Assembly: GCA_933822405.4 (NCBI GenBank)
Contig: CAKOGP040001869.1
Span: 120,641-184,640, forward strand
Direction of reading: 5' to 3'
Source: Cylindrotheca closterium
Lineage: Eukaryota; Bacillariophyta; Bacillariophyceae; Bacillariales; Bacillariaceae
DNA length: 64,000 nt
Shown here: positions 42,042 through 52,751 of the stretch, one piece after another
Position numbering within the stretch: the first letter of the stretch is position 1
Layout of the letters: each line of letters begins with the position of its first letter
The notes under the pieces: generated by a model
Databases searched by the model: none
Told to the model about the DNA's origin: nothing
What the model saw: only the letters and a program-made list of their open reading frames with translations
Position numbers and translations under genes: made by a program

Positions 42042-45000
42042 TTATCGATGCGCTCGCTTCAATTCAAACAACGCAACACTGCCATCTTCGGCACCGGTGC
42101 AGCAAACGCACTTTCCGGAACCATCGGTCGGGTTGCCCACAAACGACATACTGAGGCAGCTGAGGCCCGGTGCCGATTTATTATTGACCGATGGCCACAG
42201 CGATAGATCTGTGGTGAATTGAGCGCCTTCGCGGGTTGGAATCAATCGAAGCCCTCCATCCGAACAGCCCACCAATAGAATATTTTCTGAATACGCTAGG
42301 CATTGAACTGCTACTCCCACCGATGCAGCACTAATTTTTTTCATCGATCCATCCTTCAGAGTGAAAGAGGCCACCTTGCCGGTAGAAAGTCCAGTGAATA
42401 GGTGCAATTTGCCACTCATTGTTGACCACTTCAACACCGAGCATGGACCAGATCCGCGTTTGGCTTGCTCTTTGTGGATCACAACCTTAACCCCATCGCC
42501 GTGAATCTTCCACACACAAAAGCTTCCATCTGCACATCCAGCACCAATTACTACACTTTCTTCGTTCGGGACACAAGCTGACGAAACACACACAATCGGC
42601 GAATCGGCATCAAATAGTTCGGCCAGAGGCTCGCGGTCGATCGACACAGTTTCACCATTTGAGACTATCACAGACCAAACCTTGACTGTGGCATCCCAAC
42701 TGCCACTGACCATAATATGAGTCGACTGATCTCTCCATAGTTTTGATTCTGGAACAAAGTAAGGTCTATCCATGACGTCCAATCCAGTGACAGCATCGCG
42801 ATGTGAGTAGACTGATGCCACTGCACATCCACTGGTAATCCCATAGGCAAAGACCACATCATCGTGCCCCCCCGCAAAAGCAATCTTGCCACCATGCCCA
42901 TCGCTAATAAGAGCAAGACAAGCAAGTGCGTCTCGGGATGTGTGCGATCGGAATTCGGACAATTTGGGCTGACTGGAACTGCTTCCAGCTGCCCGACTCA
43001 TGGTAATATACGAGAACCGGCTCAACGTACTTGTGATTCCTTGTTGCTTGGCAGATTCTTCAGCCTCCTTGGCTGCCAAGGAAACGTTGTGAATCTTGAG
43101 ACCACCATCTAATGAAGTGGTGGCCAGTATGGATTGGTTGTTTGGTGGGGTTCCGCTAATCACAGAGCATCCACTCACTGTATCTGCATGAATACGAGAC
43201 TTTTCAATAAATTTGATATCCCATTCCGTGGACGCGGAAGCTCGAGCATTTGCATGGTCGGTTGCTGTTGGTGAAAGGGGACCTGCGCTGAAAGATGATG
43301 CATTCGACAGCGCAGGTGGGATGCCTCCAAATCCAGTGCCCGTTCGGTCCGACTTTTCAGACAAATCACCAGTTCCACTCAAAGGAATTCCAGGATGATC
43401 ATTCTTGCGACTCTTTTGGGGATTTGGCCCAGTTCCTCCGTAAAGATCATTAAACGGATGATGTCGATTCAGACCTTCTGACCCAAAGTCTGATTCCGAA
43501 GAATTGGTGGGAATTGGATTGAGAAATTCTGGCTGTTGATCTTGTTCTGGTTGATCCATGAAGTTGGTAGATGGAGTCTCCAGCAACTCCCAAGCACCCT
43601 CTCCCTTGCCTTCTTCCGTCCCACTAAAGGAAGCCCGTCCAATGTCTGGCTTAACAAAGGAGTCATCTACAGTTTCATGTCGGAGTGGATGTGGTCCAAT
43701 AAAGAGCTGATCGGGAACAATGCCAAACTCTGTCGCTTGCAGTTCGGCCTGAAACCGTTCTTCCGGTGTCGCCAAGGATGCCAAATCCGATGGTCCCATG
43801 TACGATGACGTGTGAAATAGGTTGTGTGCTTCTTTGGCTGCCTCTCCCCTCGATTTGCTTCCAAACACCAAATCAATCCACCGCGGTAGCATTTGCGTAC
43901 ATATCTCCGACTCGAGCGCCTTGGAATTCATTTTGAGAAAATGCCTTGGAGACCTGGCCCAAGGAGGCAACGAAACATCATTCACTCGATCTCCAGTCTG
44001 CGTAGCACCCAATTGAAGCCCCCGGGCATTAATAAGAAAGTCATAATCGTTGTTGGGATTATAAAATTCGGGAATCAGTTCCTTCACATCGGCATGATTG
44101 CTAAGGACGCATCTGTAGCAGTGATCAATGCTGTGAAACATACGATCAGGTGCATCAAATTTTCCTATCGAATGAAATATCGTGAACAATTTTGATGAGA
44201 CAAAAAGTTGGTCTTTCAAAAATACATCACACTTTCCTCTTCCTGGGTTCCAAAACAATCTATGCACCTACCATTTTGCAGACACAACATTTGCTCCGGC
44301 ATACTTCTAACCAAATAGTACAAAACATAACCAGCCGCCGAATAATGCGTTCCATACAAGAATGGATCTTCCATGTCCCTCATGGATTCGTACCTCTGTT
44401 GAAAATAATTCAATCGTTCTTGATTGAGTGCCCCCACTGGTTTGGTCATGTCCCGAAAGGTCGACTCCTTGGTCAAATCAAGTTTTGCCGAAGTGTAATC
44501 GGCAATGACCCAAGGGAAGACTGGATACCGGGATAAGTCTTGAAAGCTTCTTCCCGCTGCCGAATTGACTAGCAGTAAATAATCATAGTTGGTAATAATC
44601 TTCTTTTGCCAGTCTTGCGATGCTTGCAACAAGAATTCTCGATCGGTATGACATGGAACATTGTTGGGCAAGAGTCGAACCACTTGTTCTCGTTCGTGCG
44701 TCCTCTCCAAGGCCAACAGCGTAGACGTTTGGTCCTTCCAAAAGATTTCCACCGCCGAATCCTTCAATCCGTGATATCGTCTCGCATACGCTTGAATGTC
44801 AGCAGGATGCCAGGAAATGGCCCTCGAGTCTCCTTCCAAAACTCCTTGGGCAAATTGAAAGTAAATCCGCTCTTGCGTCATGACGAGACATCCCCTCTGT
44901 TGCTGAAGTGGCGTAAAAATAGAGCACCGTAGATTGGAGGTGAGCGGTCGTTCTCGAACATCGTACAAATTGGTGGGATCAAAGGGACGATCCAACATTG

Positions 45001-45784
45001 GTTTGAGCAACTCTTCCAATTCTGGCGAAGTTCCATGGCCTGGCTTGTAAAACTGCATGATTTGAAATAGTTGCTGACACAATTTAACACAAGATGTTGG
45101 CGACGAGTGCAAAAATGTCACCTTGAAGTTGGTCGAGCAACCCACTCCTTCCGAAGCTCCAATGCAATTGTTGGCCTTGCAAATGGTGTGTTTGGTGCTC
45201 GCAAATTCAATGCACATGGGATCAAAGTCGCCCGTCGTTGTGGTTAGATTGCTACTGGGAAATTCTTTGGGCGGTTCGTCCATTTTCGAAAAGGGAATTC
45301 GAACGATAGGGCGAGAAATATCATTTGGTTCCAAGACAATCGATTTGGAACACAAATGCAAGCGTCCTTCAATTTTGGTCATGTGAACAGTTGGATAAGA
45401 ATCCTTGTCGTATTTCTTCCTTTTGGATTTACTTTTGGACTTTTTGTTGCTGTTGTTGGCAGCAGCTGTTGAAGAAGATTGAAGTGAATTGCCTTGGGCC
45501 CAGGTCGTCTCTGGAGGCTTCTTGTGACGCGGACTGCTGACATTGGAAAAGACTGGATTTGCGGAAGAAGAAATGGGAGAGGAATAGACAATGACAGCCC
45601 AATCTTGAATGTGTTCTTCTCCATGCTCTAACAATAGCGTAGAAAATCGACCTTGTTGTGTAGAAGCTTTGATCAATCCTTGTTTGGGAGGATACAATGC
45701 TTGCGCCGCTTCTTTGATGGAAAAGGATTTGCCTCCGTTGCCATCGTTGTCGTTGTTGCCATTGAACCAAGAAACTCCCGTCAT
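42042..45784 (-). CDS. BEACH-WD40 protein of the FAN/NSMAF type
   Basis: Two exons, complement(42042..44164, 44272..45784), 1211 aa; the 107-nt intron is GTAGGT...GATAG, phase 1, and lies within the BEACH domain (CLQNG|KFDAPDRMF). Residues ~110-390 hold GRAM/PH-like strands (EGRLHLCSKSIVL; CSIFTPLQQQRGCLVMTQERIYFQF). The BEACH domain runs from NYDYLLLVNSAAGRSFQDLSRYPVFPWV through PFLYGTHYS, VLYYLVRSMPEQM and LPPWARSPRHFLKMN. A Ser/Gly/Pro-rich linker then leads to about five WD40 repeats (AVTGLDVMDRPYF, SGSWDATVKVWSV, GAGCADGSFCVWKI, TGAEDGSVALFEL). PH-BEACH-WD proteins act in vesicle and lysosome-related trafficking; FAN itself links TNF receptor to neutral sphingomyelinase in animals, a role not implied here. 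Confidence 0.88.
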
Positions 45785-46227
45785 GGCGATATGCGAATAT
45801 TTGTATATTTGTATCAACTATTATATATATATATATCTGTATAATCTATTGATAGCTCTCTACATGAAGCGTGGATACCTTGAGTAGATGATGCTACTGT
45901 ACCGGTACCGGTACTGTAGTGCTATTTTGAAAGTTGTCGTGTCATCTGTCGTGTTTTTGAGAGAATGAGAATACGAGGATGCCTTCCTAGTAGTTTTTGT
46001 ACAGCCTTTTTCTGCGGCCGTTAGTTAGAACACATGATTGTTTGATGGATTCGTTCGACCCATTCGAGTCGTGCGAGTTAGTCGATCATCGGTGGCAGTA
46101 CAGTATGGTGGATGGAAGCTTTCTCCTGAACTCTGTATACGAATTCAATATCATCACATCACTCCTGCAGTCCATGAAGCAAAACGTACCGCACATAACT
46201 CTGGACTAGAAATCAATAGAGTCTACC
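45785..46227. other. Intergenic with a near-palindromic TACCGG cluster
   Basis: Divergent promoters of the BEACH and OMA1 genes. The element CTACTGTACCGGTACC followed by GGTACTGTAG (45894-45919) is a near-perfect palindrome. An alternating TA run lies near 45822-45835. No gene seen. Confidence 0.55.
45894..45919. repeat. Palindromic TACCGGTACC element
   Basis: Near-perfect inverted symmetry around GGTACC, located ~110 bp upstream of the BEACH start. Similar elements occur at 49781-49807, 54352-54377 and 58215-58265. Confidence 0.6.
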
Positions 46228-47355
46228 ATGTTTGTTCTACCAAGATTTATTGGAGCCGCTTCCAGACAGTGTCTATCATCGACATTAACGAGAAGAGGAC
46301 GACCAAGACTTGTCGTGTCAACGAGGACAACAACAATCCCAAAAGCTTCCTTTCTGTCTACTAGTAGTTCTACAAGAGCCAATATCCAACCTCCTCATTC
46401 CAATAATTCCATTCCACCCTACATGATCGCAATGATATCGCTTCCTCTTGTTGGCGCAGGTTATTTATATGTGCGATATCAAGATGAGGTCCCATTGACC
46501 AAACGGCAACGGTGGATTGCAACTTCCACTAAATGGGAAACACAAATGGGGGATCAAGAATTTGCCAAGCTAAAGCGGCAATACAAGTCTGAGATATTGC
46601 CCAAAGATCATCGGGCCTCGGTCACTGTGCAACGAGTGGGATCTCGTATTGCGCAAGCGGCTCTGGAATTTTCGCAGGAATACAATAGTATTGGCAACAA
46701 CAACAACACCTTTGTGCAGCCGACCTTTACCGTGGTGCGATCGGACCAAGCCAATGCCTTCGTTTTGCCAGGGAATCACATCTTTGTCTTTACTGGACTC
46801 TTTCAGTACATCCAGACCGAAGATGAATTGGCAGCCGTCTTGGGACACGAAATGGCGCACACCTTGGCCCGACATGTGGGCGAAAAGATTTCCTCCAACC
46901 TGTTAGTGCAACTATTGGGAAGCTTGTCCTTATTGGTGGATCCATCGGGATCCCTATTGTCCTTGATTATTCCTTCTGCCTCGTTGTTAAGGGAAATGCC
47001 AAATTCACGGACTCAAGAGTTTGAAGCGGATCGGATTGGTATGCATCTCGCAAGTCGAGCCTGTTTTGACCCTCGAGCGGCGCAACACTTTTTCAAAAAG
47101 ATGAAACAAGAAGAAGAAAAAGGAAAGCGGTCTCGAAATAGTAGGCCACCCGAGTTCATGTCGACACATCCCTCTCATGATTCAAGGATAGACAGTATGC
47201 ACGGATGGTTGCAAGAAACCAATCCCATTTACAATCGAGAGGATGGGACTGTTTGTCGCAAGATGCGAGAGGATATTGCACAGTCAAGAAGGATTGCAGC
47301 TCAAAGGCACGCCGCTAGAGAAAACCAACATCAGCAGCAACGAGTCTTGGCATGA
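46228..47355 (+). CDS. OMA1: Mitochondrial metalloprotease OMA1
   Basis: Single exon, 375 aa. An Arg/Ser/Thr-rich presequence (RQCLSSTLTRRGRPRLVV) is followed by one membrane helix at residues ~65-84 (YMIAMISLPLVGAGYLYVRY). The M48 catalytic motif HEMAH (LAAVLGHEMAHTLARH) binds zinc, and the third ligand Glu lies in EFEADRIGMHLA. STHPSHDSRI near the end is also typical. OMA1 is the stress-activated peptidase of the inner mitochondrial membrane that cleaves dynamin-like fusion factors in animals and takes part in inner-membrane quality control in yeast and plants. Length and motif order fit the family. Confidence 0.9.
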   Translation: MFVLPRFIGAASRQCLSSTLTRRGRPRLVVSTRTTTIPKASFLSTSSSTRANIQPPHSNNSIPPYMIAMISLPLVGAGYLYVRYQDEVPLTKRQRWIATSTKWETQMGDQEFAKLKRQYKSEILPKDHRASVTVQRVGSRIAQAALEFSQEYNSIGNNNNTFVQPTFTVVRSDQANAFVLPGNHIFVFTGLFQYIQTEDELAAVLGHEMAHTLARHVGEKISSNLLVQLLGSLSLLVDPSGSLLSLIIPSASLLREMPNSRTQEFEADRIGMHLASRACFDPRAAQHFFKKMKQEEEKGKRSRNSRPPEFMSTHPSHDSRIDSMHGWLQETNPIYNREDGTVCRKMREDIAQSRRIAAQRHAARENQHQQQRVLA

Positions 47356-47737
47356 GCCTGGTGGGTAGAAATAAATAGTTGGTACCGCATTAGAAAAAAG
47401 CCCTTACAGTACTTTCTTCGAGTATCTCAAAATTCAAGACCGAGGAGAAAACGGAGCAACTATAAACTACAATATTATAGCACGTATATGCATATACATG
47501 AGTAACAATGATAAATTTAATGATTTAGTTGCTAGTGAGGCAAGGAATGACAACTGCCACGTAGCAATATTGTGCGCATCCCACAGCGGGAAGAGCATTC
47601 TCAGAGCACTTCCCATTCATACTCCTTCTCCACCAGAAAAATACGAACACGACCCAATAAGTTTATCATGATCACACAGAATCAATCATATTATAATAGT
47701 CTATGGCGCATATGCGAGTGTTGCGGTTCCCACCCAT
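47356..47737. other. Intergenic, no gene seen
   Basis: Convergent 3' ends of OMA1 and the small secreted protein. AT-rich around 47465-47530. Nothing recognised. Confidence 0.5.
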
Positions 47738-48004
47738 TTAGAGCTCTTCTGGAGTCTCTTCAGTGGCTTTCTTGGCAGCGTCTTCGATAGCCTCTGCGGC
47801 TTCAGCAGCAGTTTCTTTGATTTTGTCTGCAGCTTCGGCAGCCTTATCAGCCATCTTGTTGCTCTTTCCCATCTTTTCTTCGACGGTGGCCTTGGCACTG
47901 TTGATGGCACTATTGATCTTGTCCATGATTCCGTCGGCTTCAGCCATGGAAGAAAGCATGGCAACAACCAAGAAGGCAATAAGGAATATCTTGCGAGTGT
48001 TCAT
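47738..48004 (-). CDS. Small secreted Ala/Lys/Glu-rich helical protein
   Basis: Single exon, 88 aa. MNTRKIFLIAFLVVAMLSSMA is a clear signal peptide with probable cleavage at MAEA-DG or nearby. The mature ~65 residues have an 11-residue-like amphipathic pattern (KMADKAAEAADKIKETAAEA, AIEDAAKKATEETP), resembling LEA-type or apolipoprotein-type helices. There is no ASAF motif, no Cys and no ER retention signal, so export or residence in a vacuole is likely. It may bind membranes or protect against stress; this is inference from composition. Confidence 0.75.
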   Translation of the reverse strand: MNTRKIFLIAFLVVAMLSSMAEADGIMDKINSAINSAKATVEEKMGKSNKMADKAAEAADKIKETAAEAAEAIEDAAKKATEETPEEL

Positions 48005-48363
48005 GATGGAATGGAATGGAACGGGTATTATAAATGAGTGATAGGGATAGAAGGTGGAACGCCGATCTAAAAGGACCTCTTGCTAAATTGTAAAATGTCT
48101 TGCGCGTCATATTCATATCGTGTCACATGCATGAAGATACGAACGCTGCGTTGAAGAACACTTGGAAATCCAAGATTTGCGCGCCGGCAGCCTCTGAAGC
48201 GAACTCTCCATCGTCTGAAACTGCAATTGGTCAAATGAGTCGAGTCGTACTCTATCTAGAAGCATGAATTATTAAAATATTGTAGCACTACAGTGTGTGT
48301 ACTGTTACAGCAGCACCAAGTAGTCTCAGTTTGGAGCACTACTCCCTTTCTACGGTATTAGTC
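48005..48363. other. Intergenic, no gene seen
   Basis: Between two minus-strand genes. It contains a TGTAGCACTACAGTG-like imperfect symmetry near 48280-48300, similar to other intergenic spacers. No gene seen. Confidence 0.45.
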
Positions 48364-49452
48364 TCATTCACCTTCAGATTTAAAGTCTGCTGTTACATGC
48401 ACTGGAAGTAAAGACTCCAAACCCGGCCATGTAGCACCCTGCACTTGTTCTCGTTCCTCCAATGCTTCTGTATCATGCTCTTCATCCTCGTCTTCCTCGT
48501 TTTCTTCTCCTTCTGGAACAGCTTCCTTCTTTTTCTTTTTGGGCGCCTTGATGATTCGTCGACCCATTTCTTTGCCTTCTTCGGCTACTACGGCCTGCAC
48601 AATGGGATCCACCAAGAGCGGTGCAACTGATCGGCGTGCGGTTTGTTGGACTTCCATGACTCTACCATACAATCCGGGATCATGGCAAATGGGGAAGATA
48701 AAAGCCGCAGTGGATATTGCTTCTGCGGTGTACGCAGTTCTGGTCCGACTGGATTCGTGCAAGTCCACCCCTTGAACTCCAACCCATTCTTCATCATCTG
48801 CTTCATTGGCTGAGTTCGCTGATGTGGGCTTTTTAATTTTGGGTTCAGGTAGCGGTTCATCAAATAAATCTCCCGTAATCCGCCGTCTCTTGGCTTCCTT
48901 TCGATCTGTACTAGTACTCGTGGTGGCATCCGTAGCGTTGGCAGCTGCTGCTGACCCTGATTTCGCAGCATCTTCTGGAGTTAGGGAAGGATAAGGTGCC
49001 GAACTGCCTGTCTCACTGGTCGGCGGAAATCGTCGCTTGACACGTTCAAAGGGTGGTGGTGGCAATGCCTGATGTCCCTGGTGCATCATGGCGTGGGCGT
49101 CCATGGCAGCGTGGACCAAATTGCCAATGTAGTTGGCTGTCAGCTCAGACAAAAGTCGAACCGAATCTGGATCCGCCTCACCCGGATCCCCACTGGCGTG
49201 CATAATGAGTGGCATATCGACCGATAACGCTTGAACAACTTCGTCATAGGCGGCTCGTGATCTTTCCTGGCGTGTGGGAGGTGGCGGTGGGACCACTGGG
49301 TAGGAGTGTTGATAGGTGCGCGTTTTGGATGTTGTTGCGGTTTGCTGGGTTTGCGTCGCATTCATAGCTGTACGGGAGGTTGTAGGAGTGGATGAGCTGC
49401 TACTACCAGCAGCAGCAGCAGCAGCAGCCGTTGTAAGAGGATTGGTACTCAT
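48364..49452 (-). CDS. Nuclear-type protein, possible histone-fold domain
   Basis: Single exon, 362 aa. The N-terminus is low complexity: poly-Ala, poly-Ser, then VVPPPPPTRQ. A helical block, RAAYDEVVQALSVD ... ADPDSVRLLSELTANYIGNLVHAAMDAHAMM, has the alternation of a histone fold as in TFIID/SAGA subunits, but I could not pin it to a TAF. Downstream are basic stretches (RKEAKRRRITGDLFDEPLPE; KAPKKKKKEAV) that look like nuclear signals, a conserved-looking segment (WVGVQGVDLHESSRTRTAYT, FIFPICHDPGLYGRVMEV), and an acidic run (EENEEDEDEEHD). A transcription or chromatin role is inferred from these alone. Confidence 0.65.
   Translation of the reverse strand: MSTNPLTTAAAAAAAGSSSSSTPTTSRTAMNATQTQQTATTSKTRTYQHSYPVVPPPPPTRQERSRAAYDEVVQALSVDMPLIMHASGDPGEADPDSVRLLSELTANYIGNLVHAAMDAHAMMHQGHQALPPPPFERVKRRFPPTSETGSSAPYPSLTPEDAAKSGSAAAANATDATTSTSTDRKEAKRRRITGDLFDEPLPEPKIKKPTSANSANEADDEEWVGVQGVDLHESSRTRTAYTAEAISTAAFIFPICHDPGLYGRVMEVQQTARRSVAPLLVDPIVQAVVAEEGKEMGRRIIKAPKKKKKEAVPEGEENEEDEDEEHDTEALEEREQVQGATWPGLESLLPVHVTADFKSEGE
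49407..49427 (+). repeat. (CAG)7 microsatellite
   Basis: Seven CAG units on the plus strand, read on the minus strand as the poly-Ala run at the N-terminus of the histone-fold candidate. Likely length-polymorphic. Confidence 0.9.
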
Positions 49453-49866
49453 TAAAAAGGATAACTATGTTGGGAGATGTAATGCTACCGGTATGGTGAT
49501 ATGTCGTTGCGATATTGAGGGAAAAGGGAAGCATCATCCGCTATTTAGGGGCTTTTATGGAAATTGAGGGGAAGGGGGAATGAATCATCGAACATGGGGG
49601 AATTATTTTGTTGAATATTTGGAGAAGGATCAATGGGGAGTTGACGTCCCCAACACACACGCTCTTACGTCACAAACGGCCTCTCACACTAATGCTGGGA
49701 GAAGGAACTCTATTTTTGAACGAACCCGTATTGAAACCTTCTCCAATTCACGGCATCATAATTCAAATACCGGCATCCTGCTACAGTACCGGTACCAGTA
49801 CTGTACTCTGCTTATAAAATTCATCATTATTATATCTGAACTGCCAAAGTTTTCCATTAATTGAAC
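49453..49866. other. Intergenic with palindromic element, divergent promoters
   Basis: Lies between the histone-fold candidate (minus) and the MFS gene (plus). CTACAGTACCGGTACCAGTA plus CTGTACT at 49781-49807 is a near palindrome about 60 bp upstream of the MFS start. No gene seen. Confidence 0.5.
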
Positions 49867-51411
49867 ATGCCACCTTTGCCCAGGCAAGAAACAGAGCTAC
49901 ACCTCTGTCCCAATGTCTCACTGGAAAGCGACAGTGACAATGAATCTTCAGAGTCTACCGGTAGATGGGAAGCAAGCTCTGCTGACTGTCATTTTAGTGC
50001 GAATGACAAGTTTAGAGAAAATCCACATGGCTTTATCCAATATGACGTGAATGTTAAAAGCACGAATACAACAGAAAAGAGAACACATCTTCATCCTACA
50101 ATATCCTTGCCAATCTTAGTCTTTATTGACATGGTGGCCGTCTCCTTGGTTGTCCCTCTGCTATTCCAATACTATCAACAGGCTGGAATTGCCAGTGCCA
50201 ATCAGCGCGAACTGTTAGCGAGTGTGTTTTCAGCGGCACAGATTGTGGGTGGGTTGGGATTGGGGGCCCTGATAGATGCCAGGTACTTGACCCAAAAGAA
50301 TTTACTGTTCATGTCATTTGGAGGATCGGCTCTGGCATATTCCATGATTGTGTATGGTGGCTTTGGCTGGCTGATCGCGAGTCGAGTCTTGGTTGGTTTG
50401 GTCAAACAAACCATGACAGTCACGACTTCCATCCTCACAAAACATACCACTGAAGACAATCGCACGAAACACATGGGACGTTTGGAGTCTAGCGTAACGG
50501 CGGCTTGGGTCATTGGACCATCCTTGGGGGCCATCATGTTCAAGCATGTGCACCCCAAGGCACCAGCACTTCTCGCTTCCGGCCTTTTTGTTGTGAATAT
50601 CATTTTGGCAGCCATCTTTCTGAAAGATAATGACTATACTGATACGGATTCGCAAACTGTCAGCAAACAATGTGCAAACAAGACAAGAATCGCCACCAGC
50701 AATGCCTCGTTCTGGTCCAACCTCAAGTCATGCTTTCGATCAAAATCTCTTGGTTCTGTCATTGCTTCGCTGCTAGTCTTTTGCTGGATCACCCGGGCCA
50801 CTTCTTATTCGGGATTAGGAACCTACTATGAGGACATGTACCAAGTAGAGCCTCACGTCAAGGGATACATTCAGTCCTACCAACGCATTGTGGGATTTAC
50901 CGTTCAGAGTATTTGCGTTGGTCCCTTGCTCCATTATTTGGGCAGAGGTGCCAAGAGCCCTGAAGCCAGGGCAATTTCCATTTCGGCTCTCATCTTGGGA
51001 GTGGCCACTCTGGCCGAACGACAGCAATCCTTGCCATTGTTCCTAATGGTTCTTTCGCCACTCATTTCGACGAGCATGACGCTCATGCACTTGTCGTTAC
51101 GATCGCTGTTGACCAGAGAGGCACCTAAGGATTCCCTCTTTTCGGTATTTGCGGCTCTGGATGTCTTGCAAAATGTGGCGGCTGTCACTGTTCCGTTCTA
51201 CAGAACCTTTCTGTTTCGAATATTGAATCAAGTGACAAGCGACGATGAGATAGCAGAAGCCGCCACCATGGAGGGAGACCCCAATCCCTTGTCTTGGGTC
51301 ATTTCATCCTCACTTCACTGGTTGGTAGCCTGGGGCATCATGTCCTACTTGCTGCTGGTGCTGCCTCAACAAGTAGAGAGAAAGACTGCAAAGAACACAA
51401 AATTGGAATAG
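49867..51411 (+). CDS. Major facilitator superfamily transporter (MFSD9-like)
   Basis: Single exon, 514 aa from the ATG at 49867 (MPPLPRQETEL). About 80 hydrophilic residues precede twelve hydrophobic segments in two groups of six, split by a cytosolic loop (DNDYTDTDSQTVSKQCANKT). Motif A-like sequence occurs after TM2 (GLGLGALIDARYLTQKN), and TM5 shows GPSLGAIMF. The order and the YEDMYQVEPHVKGYIQSYQR stretch resemble the MFSD9/tetracycline-resistance-like branch. The substrate cannot be inferred. There is no plastid presequence; an acidic di-Ser N-terminal region (LESDSDNESSEST) may be phosphorylated and act in sorting. Confidence 0.82.
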   Translation: MPPLPRQETELHLCPNVSLESDSDNESSESTGRWEASSADCHFSANDKFRENPHGFIQYDVNVKSTNTTEKRTHLHPTISLPILVFIDMVAVSLVVPLLFQYYQQAGIASANQRELLASVFSAAQIVGGLGLGALIDARYLTQKNLLFMSFGGSALAYSMIVYGGFGWLIASRVLVGLVKQTMTVTTSILTKHTTEDNRTKHMGRLESSVTAAWVIGPSLGAIMFKHVHPKAPALLASGLFVVNIILAAIFLKDNDYTDTDSQTVSKQCANKTRIATSNASFWSNLKSCFRSKSLGSVIASLLVFCWITRATSYSGLGTYYEDMYQVEPHVKGYIQSYQRIVGFTVQSICVGPLLHYLGRGAKSPEARAISISALILGVATLAERQQSLPLFLMVLSPLISTSMTLMHLSLRSLLTREAPKDSLFSVFAALDVLQNVAAVTVPFYRTFLFRILNQVTSDDEIAEAATMEGDPNPLSWVISSSLHWLVAWGIMSYLLLVLPQQVERKTAKNTKLE

Positions 51412-51791
51412 AAAAACTGTTGACACAAGTCAGCAATCCTGCATATACTAGATAATTTTAATAGAATCCATGCCATTAGACGTAAATAAACCATTGCATA
51501 ACTACAAAATCTATGTCGAATAGACTAGAGAAAGTATCGACTTCATTTTTGGCAGGGTTGTGTCCAGAAATACTATCTACTCATGTAGCAAGTCTTATCA
51601 TGGTATACATCCCAACTGGCAAGCTCGCCATAACCAATCTTGTGCTTCATATGGTTTTCCTCGCAGTAGTGCAAAGAGGTACGAGTGAATCATCGTCCAG
51701 TGCTGTGATTTGATACCGGGCTACCGTCTCTTCATGGGATTGTCGACGAATGTCGAGTTCAACGTTCCTGTGTTGCTATCATACAGAAGAA
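51412..51791. other. Intergenic, no gene seen
   Basis: Convergent 3' ends of the MFS and Elp6 genes. A 66-codon open frame at 51513 has no supporting features. Confidence 0.5.
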
Positions 51792-52751
51792 TCATTGCAC
51801 TCGCAGGCGAATAGCCTTTACTCCATTATCATGAATGCAGTAATTGAAGACTAGCTTGTTCCAAGCCGTTGTTGCACTTGACGTGGTTGCAACAGTAGTA
51901 TTGGTCGACGATTCGGACCATCCCCTTCCACTGGGTAATTCGGAAAAAATGAGCCGACCATGAGCTTCTCGCGAATAACCAGAAGCCAAGGGCAATACAT
52001 CTACGACGCCATCCATGCTTTCGAGCAAACTGCGTTCCCAGGGAATCCAATCTTGTTGGTCTTGCCGGCGAGCCAAACGAAGTGCCAAGCCTCCAGCACC
52101 AACCCACCCACTTTGATCCTTGATAAAATCTTCTTCGGATTGATTCAATAGTGTCTGATCAAGCTGATTGGATACACGAATCAAGATACCAACTTGGTCC
52201 ATTTTGCCCAAACGAGAAACGAGAGCAATCAGAGTGTCGATGAATTGGTAGACCAAACTTTCCGACAACATGGTGGCAAGGGTGGACATGTCATCCAAAA
52301 TAATCCAACAGGGAGAATCAGTGGTCGATGCCAATTCCAATTTTTCCAGTAGCCACTCTTTGGCTTGTTGATACAACTGTTTTAGAAAGGCTTCCTCGCT
52401 CCATTCTTCTTCCTCGTCATCTTTCAAGTCGAGCGTTGCAGTGGCCAATTCACTCGCCAGAGAGCGGATCGTCAAGGTCTTGTTTCCACCGCCAGCGCTC
52501 GTTAAGGATTCATCCCGTAAATAGGAAGCCCCCGCATCGCATCCCATTTTCTTGAGACCCGTTGCCACTTGCATTTCTGTAACTGGTGTCCCCAACAACC
52601 ACAGGACAGGGCAGGTTGCGTTGACCGCTTGTTTGGCGTAGGTATAGCAGACAAAGCGGCCGTCTGTCTCGATAGAATCACAAATAAGAACTTTACGAGC
52701 AACCCGAGGCGAAAACGGAAAGACTTCTTCCAGCGGAATGTTGGCATTCAT
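51792..52751 (-). CDS. ELP6: Elongator complex subunit Elp6
   Basis: Single exon, 319 aa from the ATG at 52751 (MNANIPLEEVFPF); the frame also opens at 52946. Elp6 is a RecA-fold protein without a functional Walker A. KVLICDSIETDGRFVCYTYA at the N-terminus is the conserved Elp6 opening, followed by PVLWLLGTPVTEMQ, a LDLKDDEEEEWSEE insert, CWIILDDMSTLATM (the degenerate Walker B strand) and LVYQFIDTLIALVSR. With Elp4 and Elp5 it forms the ring that regulates tRNA binding by Elongator, which modifies wobble uridines. It is head-to-head with eIF4E across 410 bp, so two translation genes may share a promoter region. Confidence 0.8.
   Translation of the reverse strand: MNANIPLEEVFPFSPRVARKVLICDSIETDGRFVCYTYAKQAVNATCPVLWLLGTPVTEMQVATGLKKMGCDAGASYLRDESLTSAGGGNKTLTIRSLASELATATLDLKDDEEEEWSEEAFLKQLYQQAKEWLLEKLELASTTDSPCWIILDDMSTLATMLSESLVYQFIDTLIALVSRLGKMDQVGILIRVSNQLDQTLLNQSEEDFIKDQSGWVGAGGLALRLARRQDQQDWIPWERSLLESMDGVVDVLPLASGYSREAHGRLIFSELPSGRGWSESSTNTTVATTSSATTAWNKLVFNYCIHDNGVKAIRLRVQ

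Noticed and set aside
42042..45784. BEACH locus as two genes
   Set aside because: The two long frames join through a GT-AG intron inside one BEACH domain, with continuous family sequence across the junction.
51513..51713. 66-codon ORF between the MFS and Elp6 genes
   Set aside because: Hydrophobic by AT-rich composition only; lies in convergent 3' regions.
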